Below are positions 14,765 through 22,409 of a DNA stretch of 32,018 nucleotides, piece after piece; the stretch's first letter is position 1; each line of letters starts with the position of its first letter. The translations under genes were made by a program, and so were the position numbers. The notes beneath the pieces are model-generated. The model was given only the letters and a program-made list of their open reading frames with translations. It was not told the origin of the DNA and ran no database searches. Origin of the DNA: Chloroflexota bacterium (GTDB taxonomy: Bacteria; Chloroflexota; Dehalococcoidia; Lucifugimonadales; UBA3495); contig JAPPMU010000039.1 of the NCBI GenBank assembly GCA_028873965.1, positions 1-32,018 of the forward strand, given 5' to 3'.

Positions 14765-15691
14765 TTAATCGTCCGCCGGGGTGAGCACGGCAGCGTCGGC
14801 AGCCGTCTGGGCGGCCTGCGCGGCGGCCAGGCCGGCCACGTCGATGCCCACGTCCTGCACCCCGTACTTCTTTTCCAGCTCGTAGATGGCGTCCAGGCCG
14901 AGCACGGAAGCGACGTCCCAGCGGGTGCCGTAGCGATCCGGGTTCACCTGGCCGTCGGCCATGAGCTCTTCGTAGGCGGCGCGCACCTGCTTGTATATGA
15001 GCCAGATGGTGCTGCCGCAGATCATGATCTTGTAACCCAACTCGTCCATGGTTTGGGTCGTGGCCAGGTCGCCGTTGTACATGCGGGGCACGTCGGCCAG
15101 GTCGGCGGCGTAGCGCTGGATGTCGTCCTGGGACTTGATGCCGTCGACGAACACCAGGTCGGCGCCGGCCTCGACGTAGGAGCGGCACCGGCTGACGGTG
15201 TCCTCCCAACCCGTGACGGCGTAGGCGTCGCAGCGGGCGATGATGACGAAATCTGGGTCGGTGCGGGCGTCCAACGCGGCATGGATTTTCTGGACGTGTT
15301 CTTCGACCGGGACCACCTGCTTACCGGCGAAGAACCCGCACTTCTTGGGGAACACCTGGTCCTCGAGGTGGATGGCGGCCACGCCGGCGGCCTCGTACTC
15401 TCGGACGGTTCGGCGCACGTTCAGCGGGTTTCCGTAGCCGGTGTCGGCGTCGCAGATCACCGGGATGTCGATGGCGTCGGCGATGTACTTAGCGTTGGCG
15501 ACCATTTCGGTCATGGTGATCAGGCCGACGTCGGGGAAGCCGCGCTCGGCGGCGGTGCCGGCGCCGGTCATGTAAACGGCCTGATGACCCACGTCCTCGG
15601 CGATGCGGGCATGAAGGGCGTTGAGCACAAAGGGGGCGACGACCATCCGGTCGGACGCGAGCATCTGGCGCAGCTTGGCAGTGGCTTTCAT
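14765..15691 (-). CDS. Isocitrate lyase/PEP mutase superfamily enzyme
   Basis: A 308-residue TIM-barrel enzyme that cleaves or forms a C-C or C-P bond alpha to a carboxylate. Visible are the metal-binding DADTGYGN motif (D81, D83), HLEDQ near 108-112 and the catalytic loop KKCGFFAGK with Cys118. The loop Cys is diagnostic of the lyases (methylisocitrate lyase, dimethylmalate lyase, isocitrate lyase), but the loop here is CGFF and not the CGH usual for PrpB, so the substrate is open. A flexible Ala-rich tail (about 282-300) is present. The ATG has GGAGG about 9 nt upstream. Its 5' flank is directly abutted by the GxxExxY inverted-repeat element. No prpC or prpD gene is nearby. Confidence 0.85.
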   Translation of the reverse strand: MKATAKLRQMLASDRMVVAPFVLNALHARIAEDVGHQAVYMTGAGTAAERGFPDVGLITMTEMVANAKYIADAIDIPVICDADTGYGNPLNVRRTVREYEAAGVAAIHLEDQVFPKKCGFFAGKQVVPVEEHVQKIHAALDARTDPDFVIIARCDAYAVTGWEDTVSRCRSYVEAGADLVFVDGIKSQDDIQRYAADLADVPRMYNGDLATTQTMDELGYKIMICGSTIWLIYKQVRAAYEELMADGQVNPDRYGTRWDVASVLGLDAIYELEKKYGVQDVGIDVAGLAAAQAAQTAADAAVLTPADD

Positions 15692-15714
15692 AGTTGCAAT
15701 ACCTCCGGTTTAGT

Positions 15715-16204
15715 TTCACATGGATGAACAAGATGAACGGGATAAACAGGATGCCTTAATTAATGGTAAGTCAAAAGCGACGGGTGAAGGAAGATCTTCG
15801 TCTGGTGACGCGTCGGTACTGGAGCCTTGGATTGCCAAAATTGATGAGCAATCCTACCGCAATGTCAGTGGCGCTCAGGTAGTTGATCACTTGGGCTTCG
15901 TGCTGCGGTGTCAGACTGGACACCGACTTGAGTTCAACTATTACTTTTTCCCCAACCAACAAATCAGCGTAGAATTTGCCCACGAGTTGGCCGCGAAAAT
16001 GTACGTCAATCGGCACCTGCGCTCGCACCGTCAACCCACGTTCCCGAAGCGCAATTGCAAGAGCATTTTCGTACACCGATTCCAAAAATCCGGCGCCAAG
16101 CTCGTTGCTGACATCAAAAGCGCATCCTATTATGCTTTCAGTAAGATCAGAATGGAGAAAACCATCATCTCGTTTATCCCGTTCATCCTGTTTATCCATG
16201 TGAA
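15715..16204. mobile_element. 490-bp inverted-repeat-bounded element carrying one GxxExxY gene
   Basis: The left end 15715-15753 and the reverse complement of 16166-16204 match in 35 of 39 positions; both begin ttcacatgga and share gatgaacgggataaac. The only gene inside, the GxxExxY nuclease, starts within the right repeat and ends 17 bp inside the left one. The right repeat therefore encodes the N-terminal DKQDERDKRDD residues. The element is AT-richer than its surroundings. No target duplication is evident. Confidence 0.7.
15771..16199 (-). CDS. GxxExxY family protein (PD-(D/E)XK nuclease fold)
   Basis: A 142-residue protein. The name-giving motif G37-F-L-E40-S-V-Y43 lies in ELGAGFLESVYENAL. 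The nuclease-like core follows with D79 in KFYADLLV and E89-L-K91 in VIVELKSV, the PD-(D/E)XK metal site. The function of the family is not established; DNA cleavage is inferred from the fold. The ATG at 16199 with AGAGGAAA 8 nt upstream is preferred over a GTG 18 nt earlier. The first 12 residues are encoded by the terminal inverted repeat of the surrounding element. Its stop leaves 79 nt to the next gene. A+T-rich codon use differs from its neighbours. Confidence 0.85.
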   Translation of the reverse strand: MDKQDERDKRDDGFLHSDLTESIIGCAFDVSNELGAGFLESVYENALAIALRERGLTVRAQVPIDVHFRGQLVGKFYADLLVGEKVIVELKSVSSLTPQHEAQVINYLSATDIAVGLLINFGNPRLQYRRVTRRRSSFTRRF

Positions 16205-16216
16205 TTTCCTCTCTCA

Positions 16217-16924
16217 CTAGAAGATGCGGTCGGTTTCCGCCACCAGCGGAGGCAGGAGGGCTTCCATCCAGGGCACCATGTCGCGCAGGACTTCCACGGG
16301 TATTTCATGGCCCATGTTGTATTCGTGGTACGACAGGTTGTAGTTCTCCGCGTCAAGAAACTCCCGAGTGCGGCGCGCGCTGTCCATGGAAACCATCTGG
16401 TCGTAGAGACCGTGGGCGACGAACACCGGCTGCTCGCGGTGGTCCGGCAGGCGCGGTCGCAGGATCTCGGGATCCGGAAGCGAAGCGCTCAGCGCAACCA
16501 GGGCCACGAACTTGTCCGCCCTCTCCAGGCCCATCCGGTAGGTCATGCCGCCACCTTGGGAGAAGCCGAGCAGAACAGCGCGATCTTGCTGGGCCCGAAA
16601 CTCGCTCAACACCTCGGCGAAGAACGCATCGAGGAGCGACTCGGCCTGGTCGAAATGCTCTTTGGTTGCCTGGCCGCGCGGCGGATGCCAGCCGTAGCCA
16701 ATCATGCCGGGGGCCAACTCAAAGGGGATGGGCGCGTTGGGGCACACGTACACGTATCCCTTGCGGTTGATGGACGGCGCGAGGCCCGCAAGGTCCTGCA
16801 TGTTGGCGCCAAAACCGTGCAGCATGACCACCAGCGGGTAATCGGCGTCGGCGTCGTAATCGTCCGGAAATATGACGAGATAGTGGAGGCCGTCGTCGGC
16901 TACCCGGCGCTGTTCGGCGTGCAT
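16217..16924 (-). CDS. Phospholipase/carboxylesterase family alpha/beta-hydrolase
   Basis: A 235-residue cytosolic hydrolase. The oxyanion segment is VMLHGFGAN (33-41), the nucleophile elbow GFSQGG with Ser122, the acid Asp175 (HGLYDQMV) and the base His206 (NMGHEI), a full catalytic triad. The size and the GFSQGG elbow fit the YpfH/phospholipase-carboxylesterase group, which hydrolyses short-chain or lysophospholipid esters; the real substrate is unknown. The ATG has AGGAG about 9 nt upstream. It lies 21 nt after the Uma2 gene and is probably co-transcribed with it. Confidence 0.88.
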   Translation of the reverse strand: MHAEQRRVADDGLHYLVIFPDDYDADADYPLVVMLHGFGANMQDLAGLAPSINRKGYVYVCPNAPIPFELAPGMIGYGWHPPRGQATKEHFDQAESLLDAFFAEVLSEFRAQQDRAVLLGFSQGGGMTYRMGLERADKFVALVALSASLPDPEILRPRLPDHREQPVFVAHGLYDQMVSMDSARRTREFLDAENYNLSYHEYNMGHEIPVEVLRDMVPWMEALLPPLVAETDRIF

Positions 16925-16945
16925 AAGTATCGCTCCTGATGTGGT

Positions 16946-17635
16946 TCAGCCCTCGCCGCGCAGCCGTTGAAGCTCGGCGCGCAGGCGGGCATTTTCTTCT
17001 TGGGGGTGCTCGTATTCCGCTCCGGTGGTCGGGTCGTGAATACTGAAGCGCCGACCCAGGCATCGGAAATTGAGGTTAAGGATTGCGCTGGTGGAGCCCT
17101 CCGCTTCATTGTCGTATCGGACTAGCGGGAACCGCTCGTACTGCCCGTTGACCAGGCGCTCTCCGATGATGACCTGTCCATAGTAGCGTCCACCCTCCGG
17201 GTCAAAACGCCAGTATTCCGGCACGCCGATTCGCTGGTAGATGTCTCGCTTGTGCAGCGTGTCATTGCGATGGGTGCGGCGAGAGGCGACATCCATGACC
17301 AAATCGGGCGGTTTGCTGTTCTGCAACGGGTCATAATCTACCCGCCGCCAGATGGCGTCCGTATCCACGTCGAAAGCTATCAGGAAGTCGGGAATGACGT
17401 GCGGCGGCGCGCCGCCGGTAGCCGGGGCCGTCGGGTCATAGTAAATCGGAATTTCACCGCTGATGAGAATGGTCGGATGGTCCCGTAAAGAGTAGCCCGG
17501 CGTCAGTATGCTGACTAGCGTCTCTTGCAGGTAGTAAATGGGGCGTATTTGCTGCATATCCTTGGGCTCGCGGGGCAGTTCGGGATAAGGTTCCCAATGC
17601 CGGGCAGCCGGGATTTTGGCCTGGGGCGTAGTCAT
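16946..17635 (-). CDS. Uma2 family (DUF820) PD-(D/E)XK nuclease-like protein
   Basis: A 229-residue protein with the Uma2 core: IPDFLIAFDVD near 80, then PDLVMDVASRRTHRND and KRDIYQRIGVPEYWRFDPEGGRYY in the middle. The C-terminus (from about 206) is a short charged coiled coil, PQEENARLRAELQRL, common in the family. Uma2 proteins are predicted endonucleases, abundant in cyanobacteria and Chloroflexota, of unknown biological role. In the core the usual E-x-K is replaced by D-V-A (VMDVAS), so activity is uncertain. The ATG has GGGAG 8 nt upstream. Confidence 0.82.
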   Translation of the reverse strand: MTTPQAKIPAARHWEPYPELPREPKDMQQIRPIYYLQETLVSILTPGYSLRDHPTILISGEIPIYYDPTAPATGGAPPHVIPDFLIAFDVDTDAIWRRVDYDPLQNSKPPDLVMDVASRRTHRNDTLHKRDIYQRIGVPEYWRFDPEGGRYYGQVIIGERLVNGQYERFPLVRYDNEAEGSTSAILNLNFRCLGRRFSIHDPTTGAEYEHPQEENARLRAELQRLRGEG

Positions 17636-17748
17636 GGCGGTTCTCCCATTTCACGGCGCTGACCGCGCTCAGCCCCATTGTAGCGCAAAGCAGGTGATCC
17701 CATTGCGCCACTGCATCCGCCGGTCACGCCGGCGCAGGGTCAGCGCCG

Positions 17749-17949
17749 TCAACAGCCGGGTTGCCCGGGATTGCCGCAGCAAGCGCTCCGGGAGACTATC
17801 TTGTGCCGCATGTTGGCGGCCGCCATGGCCAACACCTGACGCCAGGGCAGGCCGGTGCCGCGCAGGTTCGCGAACGCGGAACCCGGGCTATCCGGACGAT
17901 TACGCTCGTGGCGGTGCGGATGACCGTGTTCAGGTTCCTGGTCTGCCAT
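17749..17949 (-). CDS. Doubtful small open frame, 66 codons
   Basis: A short frame begins 21 nt after the stop of the transporter gene and ends in a Cys-containing tail (SACCGNPGQPGC). It has a His-rich N-terminus (EHGHPHRHE) and an LRGTGLPWRQVLAMAAANMRHK helix, but only a weak SD and no family I recognise. It could be a small translated gene, the remnant of a larger gene, or chance. The remaining parts of the 17636-17970 gap show nothing I can support. Confidence 0.22.
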   Translation of the reverse strand: MADQEPEHGHPHRHERNRPDSPGSAFANLRGTGLPWRQVLAMAAANMRHKIVSRSACCGNPGQPGC

Positions 17950-17970
17950 GGGCGGATCTCGCCATTGAGA

Positions 17971-18726
17971 TCATGCCCGGGTAGCGGCGGCGTTGGCGTC
18001 GCCGCTGCCGAACACGCCGAAGGGGTTCAGGGAGCGCGGCGCATCGTAGACGTCCATCTGCTCGGTGCGCTTCAGCCAGCCAACTACGATGTAGGTGATC
18101 GGCGTGGCGACGATCTCGTACACCGACTTGGCGATCCAGGCGCAGACGGCGGCGTTGAACACCGGCAGCCACGAGCCGTCGGGTCCAACCCAAAGCCCCG
18201 AAACACCGAAGGCGATGGTGAAGAACAGGATGGAGTCGATCCCCTGGCCCACCACGGTGGAGGATATGGTGCGCAGCCACAGGTAACGTCCCTGCGTGCG
18301 GTTCTTGAGCAGGACCATGACGACGGCGTTGGAAAACTCGCCCACTATATACGCGACGAAGGAACCGAGCATGATCCACCCGGTTGCCCCCAGAATGGTC
18401 TCGTATTCCGCCTGGTTTTCCCAGAAGACCGCGCCGGGAATCATGCCTCCAACCCAGAAGAGGAGCACCATGATCAGGTTGCATACGAAGCCCAACCAGA
18501 TGACGCCACGAGCCACGCGGAACCCGTACACCTCGGTCAGGATGTCGCTGATGATGTAGCCGATGGGGAAACAGACGATGGCGGCGGAGACCACGAACAG
18601 GTTGCTTCCGATGAACTCGAACGGCAGGGTGAACAGCGACACTGGCTTGATGGCGATGATGTTGCTGACCAACAGCACCGTCACCGCCAGCGCGGCGATG
18701 ATGACCAGTTTCCCGGAGAATTGCAT
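17971..18726 (-). CDS. yhhQ: Queuosine precursor transporter (YhhQ/VUT family)
   Basis: A 251-residue inner-membrane protein with about six or seven helices. Family signatures are FPIGYIISDILTEVYGF near 53-69, the LGSFVAYIVGEFSNAVVM helix, LRTISSTVVGQGIDSILFF and KSVYEIVATPITYIVV near the end. Members import 7-cyano-7-deazaguanine or 7-aminomethyl-deazaguanine for queuosine modification of tRNA. No tgt or que gene is in the window, so salvage is implied but not shown. The start is the ATG at 18726 with a poor SD. The C-terminal tail (after about 232) is Ala/Asp-rich and variable. Confidence 0.88.
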   Translation of the reverse strand: MQFSGKLVIIAALAVTVLLVSNIIAIKPVSLFTLPFEFIGSNLFVVSAAIVCFPIGYIISDILTEVYGFRVARGVIWLGFVCNLIMVLLFWVGGMIPGAVFWENQAEYETILGATGWIMLGSFVAYIVGEFSNAVVMVLLKNRTQGRYLWLRTISSTVVGQGIDSILFFTIAFGVSGLWVGPDGSWLPVFNAAVCAWIAKSVYEIVATPITYIVVGWLKRTEQMDVYDAPRSLNPFGVFGSGDANAAATRA

Positions 18727-18743
18727 TATCGTCTCAATTACCC

Positions 18744-18785
18744 GTCATTGCGACCCCGCACTTGATGCGAGGGTGGCAATCTCGT
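18744..18785. repeat. Short hairpin repeat of the GTCATTGCGA family
   Basis: The sequence gtcattgcgaccc...gggtggcaatctcg folds as a single hairpin (ATTGCgACCC/GGGTgGCAAT). It shares the GTCATTGCGA and GGCAATCTCG cores with the repeats at 2861, 7330 and 31738 but lacks their terminal repeats. It lies between glnA and the transporter start. Confidence 0.55.
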
Positions 18786-18788
18786 AGC

Positions 18789-20129
18789 CTACAGCAACGG
18801 CAGGTAACGTGAAATCTCGTAGTCGGTGACCGTGGAACGGTATTGTTCCCACTCCTGTTTCTTGTTGCGGATCAGGGTTTCGTAGACGAAATCGCCCAGG
18901 GTCCGGCGCAGGAGTTCGCTGTCTTCCGCCAATGCTATGGCCTCGCCCATGCTGGTGGGCAGACGCCCGATGCCGCGGGCGGTTCGCTCCTCGGCGGACA
19001 TGGAAGCCACATCGCCGGTGATGGGCGAAGGCAGCGGGTATTCATCCTCGATGCCCTTCATGCCGGCCGCCAGCAGCGCGCTGAACGCCAGATACGGATT
19101 GCAGGCCGGGTCAGGGGCGCGGTATTCCACGCGCAAGGAGGTCTCGTAGCCGGCCTTGTACGATGGAACTCGTATCAGGTCCAGGCGGTTGGACATGGTC
19201 CAGGACACGTGCACCGGAGCTTCGTAACCCGGCACCAGCCGTTTGTAGGAATTGACCCACTGGTTGGTCACCAGCGTGATCTCCGGCGCGTGGCGCAGCA
19301 GGCCGGCGATGAACCGTTTGCCGATCACCGACAGATGGAGGTCGTCGTCCGGGTCATAGAAGGCGTTGTTGTTGCCGCGGAACAGCGACTGGTGGGTGTG
19401 CATGCCGCTGCCGTTGGCCGTGGAGAAGGGCTTGGGCATGAAGGAGGCGTAGACGCCCTGCTGCTGGGCCAGCTCCTTGATCACCAGCCGGGCGGTCATG
19501 ACGTTGTCGGCCATGGTCAGGGCGTCGGTGTACTGCAGGTCGATCTCATGCTGGCTGGGCGCGCCCTCGTGGTGAGAATATTTTACGGGGATGCCCATTT
19601 CGGCCAGGTTGAGCACGGTGTCCCGACGCAGGTCGGAGGCGGGGTTGCTGGAGAGTTGGTCGTAGTACCCGTAGGTGTCCAGGGGTTCCGGAGTTTCGGC
19701 GTCGCGCAGGTAGAAGTATTCCAGCTCGGGACCAACGTAGTAGATGTATCCCAGGCTGGCCAGGCGCTCCAAATTACGCTTGAGGACGTGGCGCGGATCT
19801 CCGATGAATGGCTCCCCTCTGGGCGTGCGGACGTCGCAGAAGATGCGGGCAACGGCGTTGCGCCGGGGACGCCAGGGCAGCAGCGTGAAGGTGGTCGGAT
19901 CCGGGAAGGCCCGCATGTCGCTTTCCGCGTCGGTGCTGTAGCCCTCGATGGCCGCGCCGTCGAACCCGACGCCCAGTTCCAGGGCGTCCTCCAGGTCATC
20001 CACCGTAATGGCGAAACCCTTGAGGTTGCCCAGTATGTCGGTGAACCACAGGCGGATGAACTTGACGTCAAAGTCGCGGGCGCTGCGGAGCACGTACTCG
20101 CGCTCGGCGGTGTGGTGGTCAGTCAGCAC
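18789..20129 (-). CDS. glnA: Glutamine synthetase type I-alpha
   Basis: A 446-residue cytosolic enzyme that ligates ammonium to glutamate with ATP. The sequence has the beta-grasp start DVKFIRLWFTDILGNLKG, DGAAIEGYS, GPELEYFYL, HHEGAPSQHEID, NGSGMHTHQS, SYKRLVPGYEAPVHVSW, the RVEYRAPDPACNPYLAF region and the C-terminus EWEQYRSTVTDYEISRYL. There is no NLYDLPP-type adenylylation loop, and the length matches the alpha class (about 445), regulated by feedback and protein partners and not by adenylylation. The GTG at 20129 is chosen for its AGGAG at 7 nt spacing and the family length; in-frame codons further upstream run through hicA. It lies 17 nt behind hicA, so it is likely transcribed with hicBA. 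Confidence 0.95.
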   Translation of the reverse strand: MLTDHHTAEREYVLRSARDFDVKFIRLWFTDILGNLKGFAITVDDLEDALELGVGFDGAAIEGYSTDAESDMRAFPDPTTFTLLPWRPRRNAVARIFCDVRTPRGEPFIGDPRHVLKRNLERLASLGYIYYVGPELEYFYLRDAETPEPLDTYGYYDQLSSNPASDLRRDTVLNLAEMGIPVKYSHHEGAPSQHEIDLQYTDALTMADNVMTARLVIKELAQQQGVYASFMPKPFSTANGSGMHTHQSLFRGNNNAFYDPDDDLHLSVIGKRFIAGLLRHAPEITLVTNQWVNSYKRLVPGYEAPVHVSWTMSNRLDLIRVPSYKAGYETSLRVEYRAPDPACNPYLAFSALLAAGMKGIEDEYPLPSPITGDVASMSAEERTARGIGRLPTSMGEAIALAEDSELLRRTLGDFVYETLIRNKKQEWEQYRSTVTDYEISRYLPLL

Positions 20130-20146
20130 GGGTTGTCTCCTGATAC

Positions 20147-20407
20147 TCACATTCGAAATCGTTCCGGCACTTTTCCATCCAGCGCCAATAAAAACTCCAC
20201 ATCGGTGACGCCGGATCGACGGACCAGATCTGTCACGGTTCCTAACGAGATGGTGCCCCGGTGCCGCGGGACGTAGACGGTTAACCCCAGCCTGGCGTGG
20301 ACCAGCTTTTCGTGTGGGCCTCGTCCACTGCCCGCAGGCTGAAATCCAAGACGACGATATGCAGATCGCACTTCTCGCTCGGTCAGGTTGCGAAAGTACG
20401 GCGGCAT
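20147..20407 (-). CDS. hicA: HicA-like mRNA interferase toxin
   Basis: An 86-residue protein of the double-stranded-RNA-binding-fold HicA type: an N-terminal helix with TEREVRSAYRRLGF, the catalytic-loop His32 in a GRGPHEKLVH context (family consensus GSHxxF/W), and strand TVYVPRHRGTISLGTVTDLVRRSG, matching the VPxHxxxxlxxGTLxxIlkqaG signature. HicA toxins cleave mRNA and tmRNA. Its ATG overlaps the hicB stop by one base (TAATG). The order is antitoxin first, then toxin, and glnA follows after 17 nt. Confidence 0.82.
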   Translation of the reverse strand: MPPYFRNLTEREVRSAYRRLGFQPAGSGRGPHEKLVHARLGLTVYVPRHRGTISLGTVTDLVRRSGVTDVEFLLALDGKVPERFRM

Positions 20408-20760
20408 TACGGCGCTGAAGAAAACATGCCTTCAAATCGCGGGTTTTGGCACATCTCCTCCTCGGTCATAAACCGAGGTTCAACCCAATGCAGTTCAGCT
20501 TTCCCTCCGCGCTTTTTGTATTCAGCAAGCGCCACTCGCTTCTCGTAGTCAACACGTTCTTGGTCGTAAACCACCACCTTCCAGCCCGGTTCCGGTTCCA
20601 GGTGCAGCGCCATGGCGTCGCCAATCATCGCCAGCGCCTCTTCGCGGGTCAGGCCGTCGGAGACGCAGCCGGGCATGGCGAGGCAGATCGCCGTCCACCA
20701 CAGGTTGTCGGGTGGTTCCAGTTCCGGGTATTTGACCAGCACCACTTCGTACTTTGCCAT
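20407..20760 (-). CDS. hicB: HicB-like antitoxin
   Basis: A 117-residue protein whose first 65 residues show the HicB partial RNase-H fold: WWTAICLAMPGCVSDGLTREEALAMIGDAMALHLE, matching the family PGCxsxGdTxeEAlxnxxeai motif. The C-terminal half is charged, with EEEMCQNPRFEGMF, and I see no ribbon-helix-helix or HTH DNA-binding domain. Autoregulation by this protein is therefore doubtful. The ATG has GGAGGAG upstream. Confidence 0.8.
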   Translation of the reverse strand: MAKYEVVLVKYPELEPPDNLWWTAICLAMPGCVSDGLTREEALAMIGDAMALHLEPEPGWKVVVYDQERVDYEKRVALAEYKKRGGKAELHWVEPRFMTEEEMCQNPRFEGMFSSAP

Positions 20761-20855
20761 CGCAAATCACTCCTCCTCAGCCTCGCGCTTGAGGTCGTCC
20801 CGCGTTGCCGTCAATTGTAACACCGGGGCCAAACGCCGCAGTGTGCTAAAGACGC

Positions 20856-20887
20856 AACGGGATGGGCCGCCGGCGGCCCATCCCGTT
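20856..20887 (-). terminator. Hairpin terminator of amtB
   Basis: A perfect 32-nt palindrome (16-bp arms starting AACGGGATGGGCCG) lies 54 nt past the amtB stop. It is followed on the minus strand by GCGTCTTTAGC. The stem is very stable but the T-tract is weak. Confidence 0.65.
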
Positions 20888-20941
20888 CATGTGTCTGCGT
20901 GAAGTCCGTTTCGGCGGCCTCAGGCAAGCCGGCAGATCAAC

Positions 20942-22162
20942 CTAGATGTTCATCCTCTCGCCGTGCTGGGTCAGGTCCACGCCGATCTCTTCTTCCTGTT
21001 CGGTGACGCGCAGGCCGATGGTGTATTTGAGGGCGAGCAGGATGATGGCGGAAATCACGAAGGACCAGGCGAAGGCGGCGGCGATGCCGATGATCTGGTA
21101 CAGGATTTGCTCAATTCGCGTGACGTCGGCTTCCAGGGCTCCAAAGCCGATGCCGACGAAGATGCCGGTGGCCAGCGCGCCCCACATCCCGCCGATGCCG
21201 TGGATGCCGAACACGTCCAGCGAGTCGTCGATGCGGAACTTGTGCATCAGCTCGACGGCGATGAAGCAGGCCCCGCCGGCGCCGGCGCCGATGATGATGG
21301 CAGGCATGACGCCTACAAAGCCGGCGGCGGGAGTGATCGCCACCAGACCGGCCACCGCGCCGGCCGCCGCGCCGCTGGCCGACGGACGCTTGGTGATGAA
21401 CCAGGAGATGATGGACCACGAGGACATGGCGGTGGCTGCGGCCACGTTGGTAACCACGAAGGCATTGGCCGCGCTCTCGGTGGTCAGGTCAAAGCTGCTG
21501 CCCGCGTTGAAGCCGAACCAGCCGAACCACAGCAGGCCGGCGCCCAGCAGCACCAGCGGAACGTTGTCAGGGGCCAGGGTCGCCGTGCCGAAACCGCTGC
21601 GGCGTCCCACGATCAGCGCGGCGGCCAGGGCGGCCGTGCCCGACGCGATGTGGACCACGGTGCCGCCGGCGAAGTCCAGGGCGAAGCCGGCCTCGCTCAT
21701 TCCCAGCACGCTGCCCAGGTTGCCCAGCCAACCGCCACCCCACACCCAGTGGCACAGGGGCGCGTAGACGATGGTCACCCACAGGGCGGCGAAGATGATG
21801 TAGGACTGGAACTTGAACCGCTCGGCGAAGCCGCCGGCGATGAGCGCCACGGTGATGATGGCGAACATGCCCTGGAAGATCATGAAGGCCTGTTCGTCCA
21901 GCCCGACGCCCACCATGCCGAACTTGCCCAGGTCGCCCACGAAGCCCAGGCCGCCGACGCTGGTGCTGAAAGCCAGGCTGTAGCCCCACAACACCCAAAG
22001 CACGCTGACCACCCCGATGGCGGTGATTGAGTGCATCATCGTGCCGATGACGTTCTTGTGGCGGACCAACCCGCCGTAGAACAGGGCGAGGCCCGGCACC
22101 ATCAGGAACACCAGAGCCGCGGATATCAGGAACGAGAAAACTTCCAGTTCGGAGAACTCCAT
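20942..22162 (-). CDS. amtB: Ammonium transporter (Amt/Rh family)
   Basis: A 406-residue membrane channel for ammonium with about 11 helices. Seen are the N-terminal PGLALFYGGLVRHKNV signature, DFAGGTVVHIASGTAAL with the first pore histidine H171, and DVFGIHGIGGMWGALATG with the second, H321. The helices are followed by a short cytosolic tail (RVTEQEEEIGVDLTQHGE) matching the family motif that contacts PII proteins. No signal peptide is added and no glnK (PII) gene follows, unlike the usual amtB-glnK pair. The ATG has GGGGAG upstream. The 5' region carries phased GTTAC repeats that may make it nitrogen-regulated. Confidence 0.95.
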   Translation of the reverse strand: MEFSELEVFSFLISAALVFLMVPGLALFYGGLVRHKNVIGTMMHSITAIGVVSVLWVLWGYSLAFSTSVGGLGFVGDLGKFGMVGVGLDEQAFMIFQGMFAIITVALIAGGFAERFKFQSYIIFAALWVTIVYAPLCHWVWGGGWLGNLGSVLGMSEAGFALDFAGGTVVHIASGTAALAAALIVGRRSGFGTATLAPDNVPLVLLGAGLLWFGWFGFNAGSSFDLTTESAANAFVVTNVAAATAMSSWSIISWFITKRPSASGAAAGAVAGLVAITPAAGFVGVMPAIIIGAGAGGACFIAVELMHKFRIDDSLDVFGIHGIGGMWGALATGIFVGIGFGALEADVTRIEQILYQIIGIAAAFAWSFVISAIILLALKYTIGLRVTEQEEEIGVDLTQHGERMNI

Positions 22163-22314
22163 TTCTCTATCTCCCCATCATTGGCGACCGGCGCATGCTG
22201 TGTGGCTGGGACCCCGTTGCAGCCCGCCCGAAAGCGGATGGCCGTGCCGTCAACGGCGGCGGTGGGACGCATGTGTCGGCGCAGAAATCTACCGGGGCAG
22301 TCTAAATTTCCAGT

Positions 22315-22352
22315 GTTACGGACTAATGACGGAAATGTTACAAAGTTGTTAC
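22315..22352 (-). promoter_or_regulatory. Phased GTTAC repeats upstream of amtB, GlnR/PhoP-like operator
   Basis: On the plus strand GTTAC occurs at 22315, 22337 and 22348, with a degenerate ATGAC at 22326. The four sites are therefore spaced exactly 11 bp apart on one face of the helix. On the minus strand this reads GTAAC-N6-GTAAC-N6-GTCAT-N6-GTAAC. Actinobacterial GlnR and PhoP boxes have this GTnAC/GnnAC 11-bp layout. The site is 150-190 bp upstream of the amtB ATG; no clear -10 could be assigned. Confidence 0.55.
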
Positions 22353-22409
22353 GGGCAACCGGGCGTGCGCCCCCATGCGTAGGCTGGCCACCTCATCGAA
22401 CCGCCGTCG

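Noticed and set aside
16217..17635. Uma2 plus esterase pair as a toxin or defence unit
   Set aside because: Spacing shows co-transcription only; both families are widespread and nothing specific links them.
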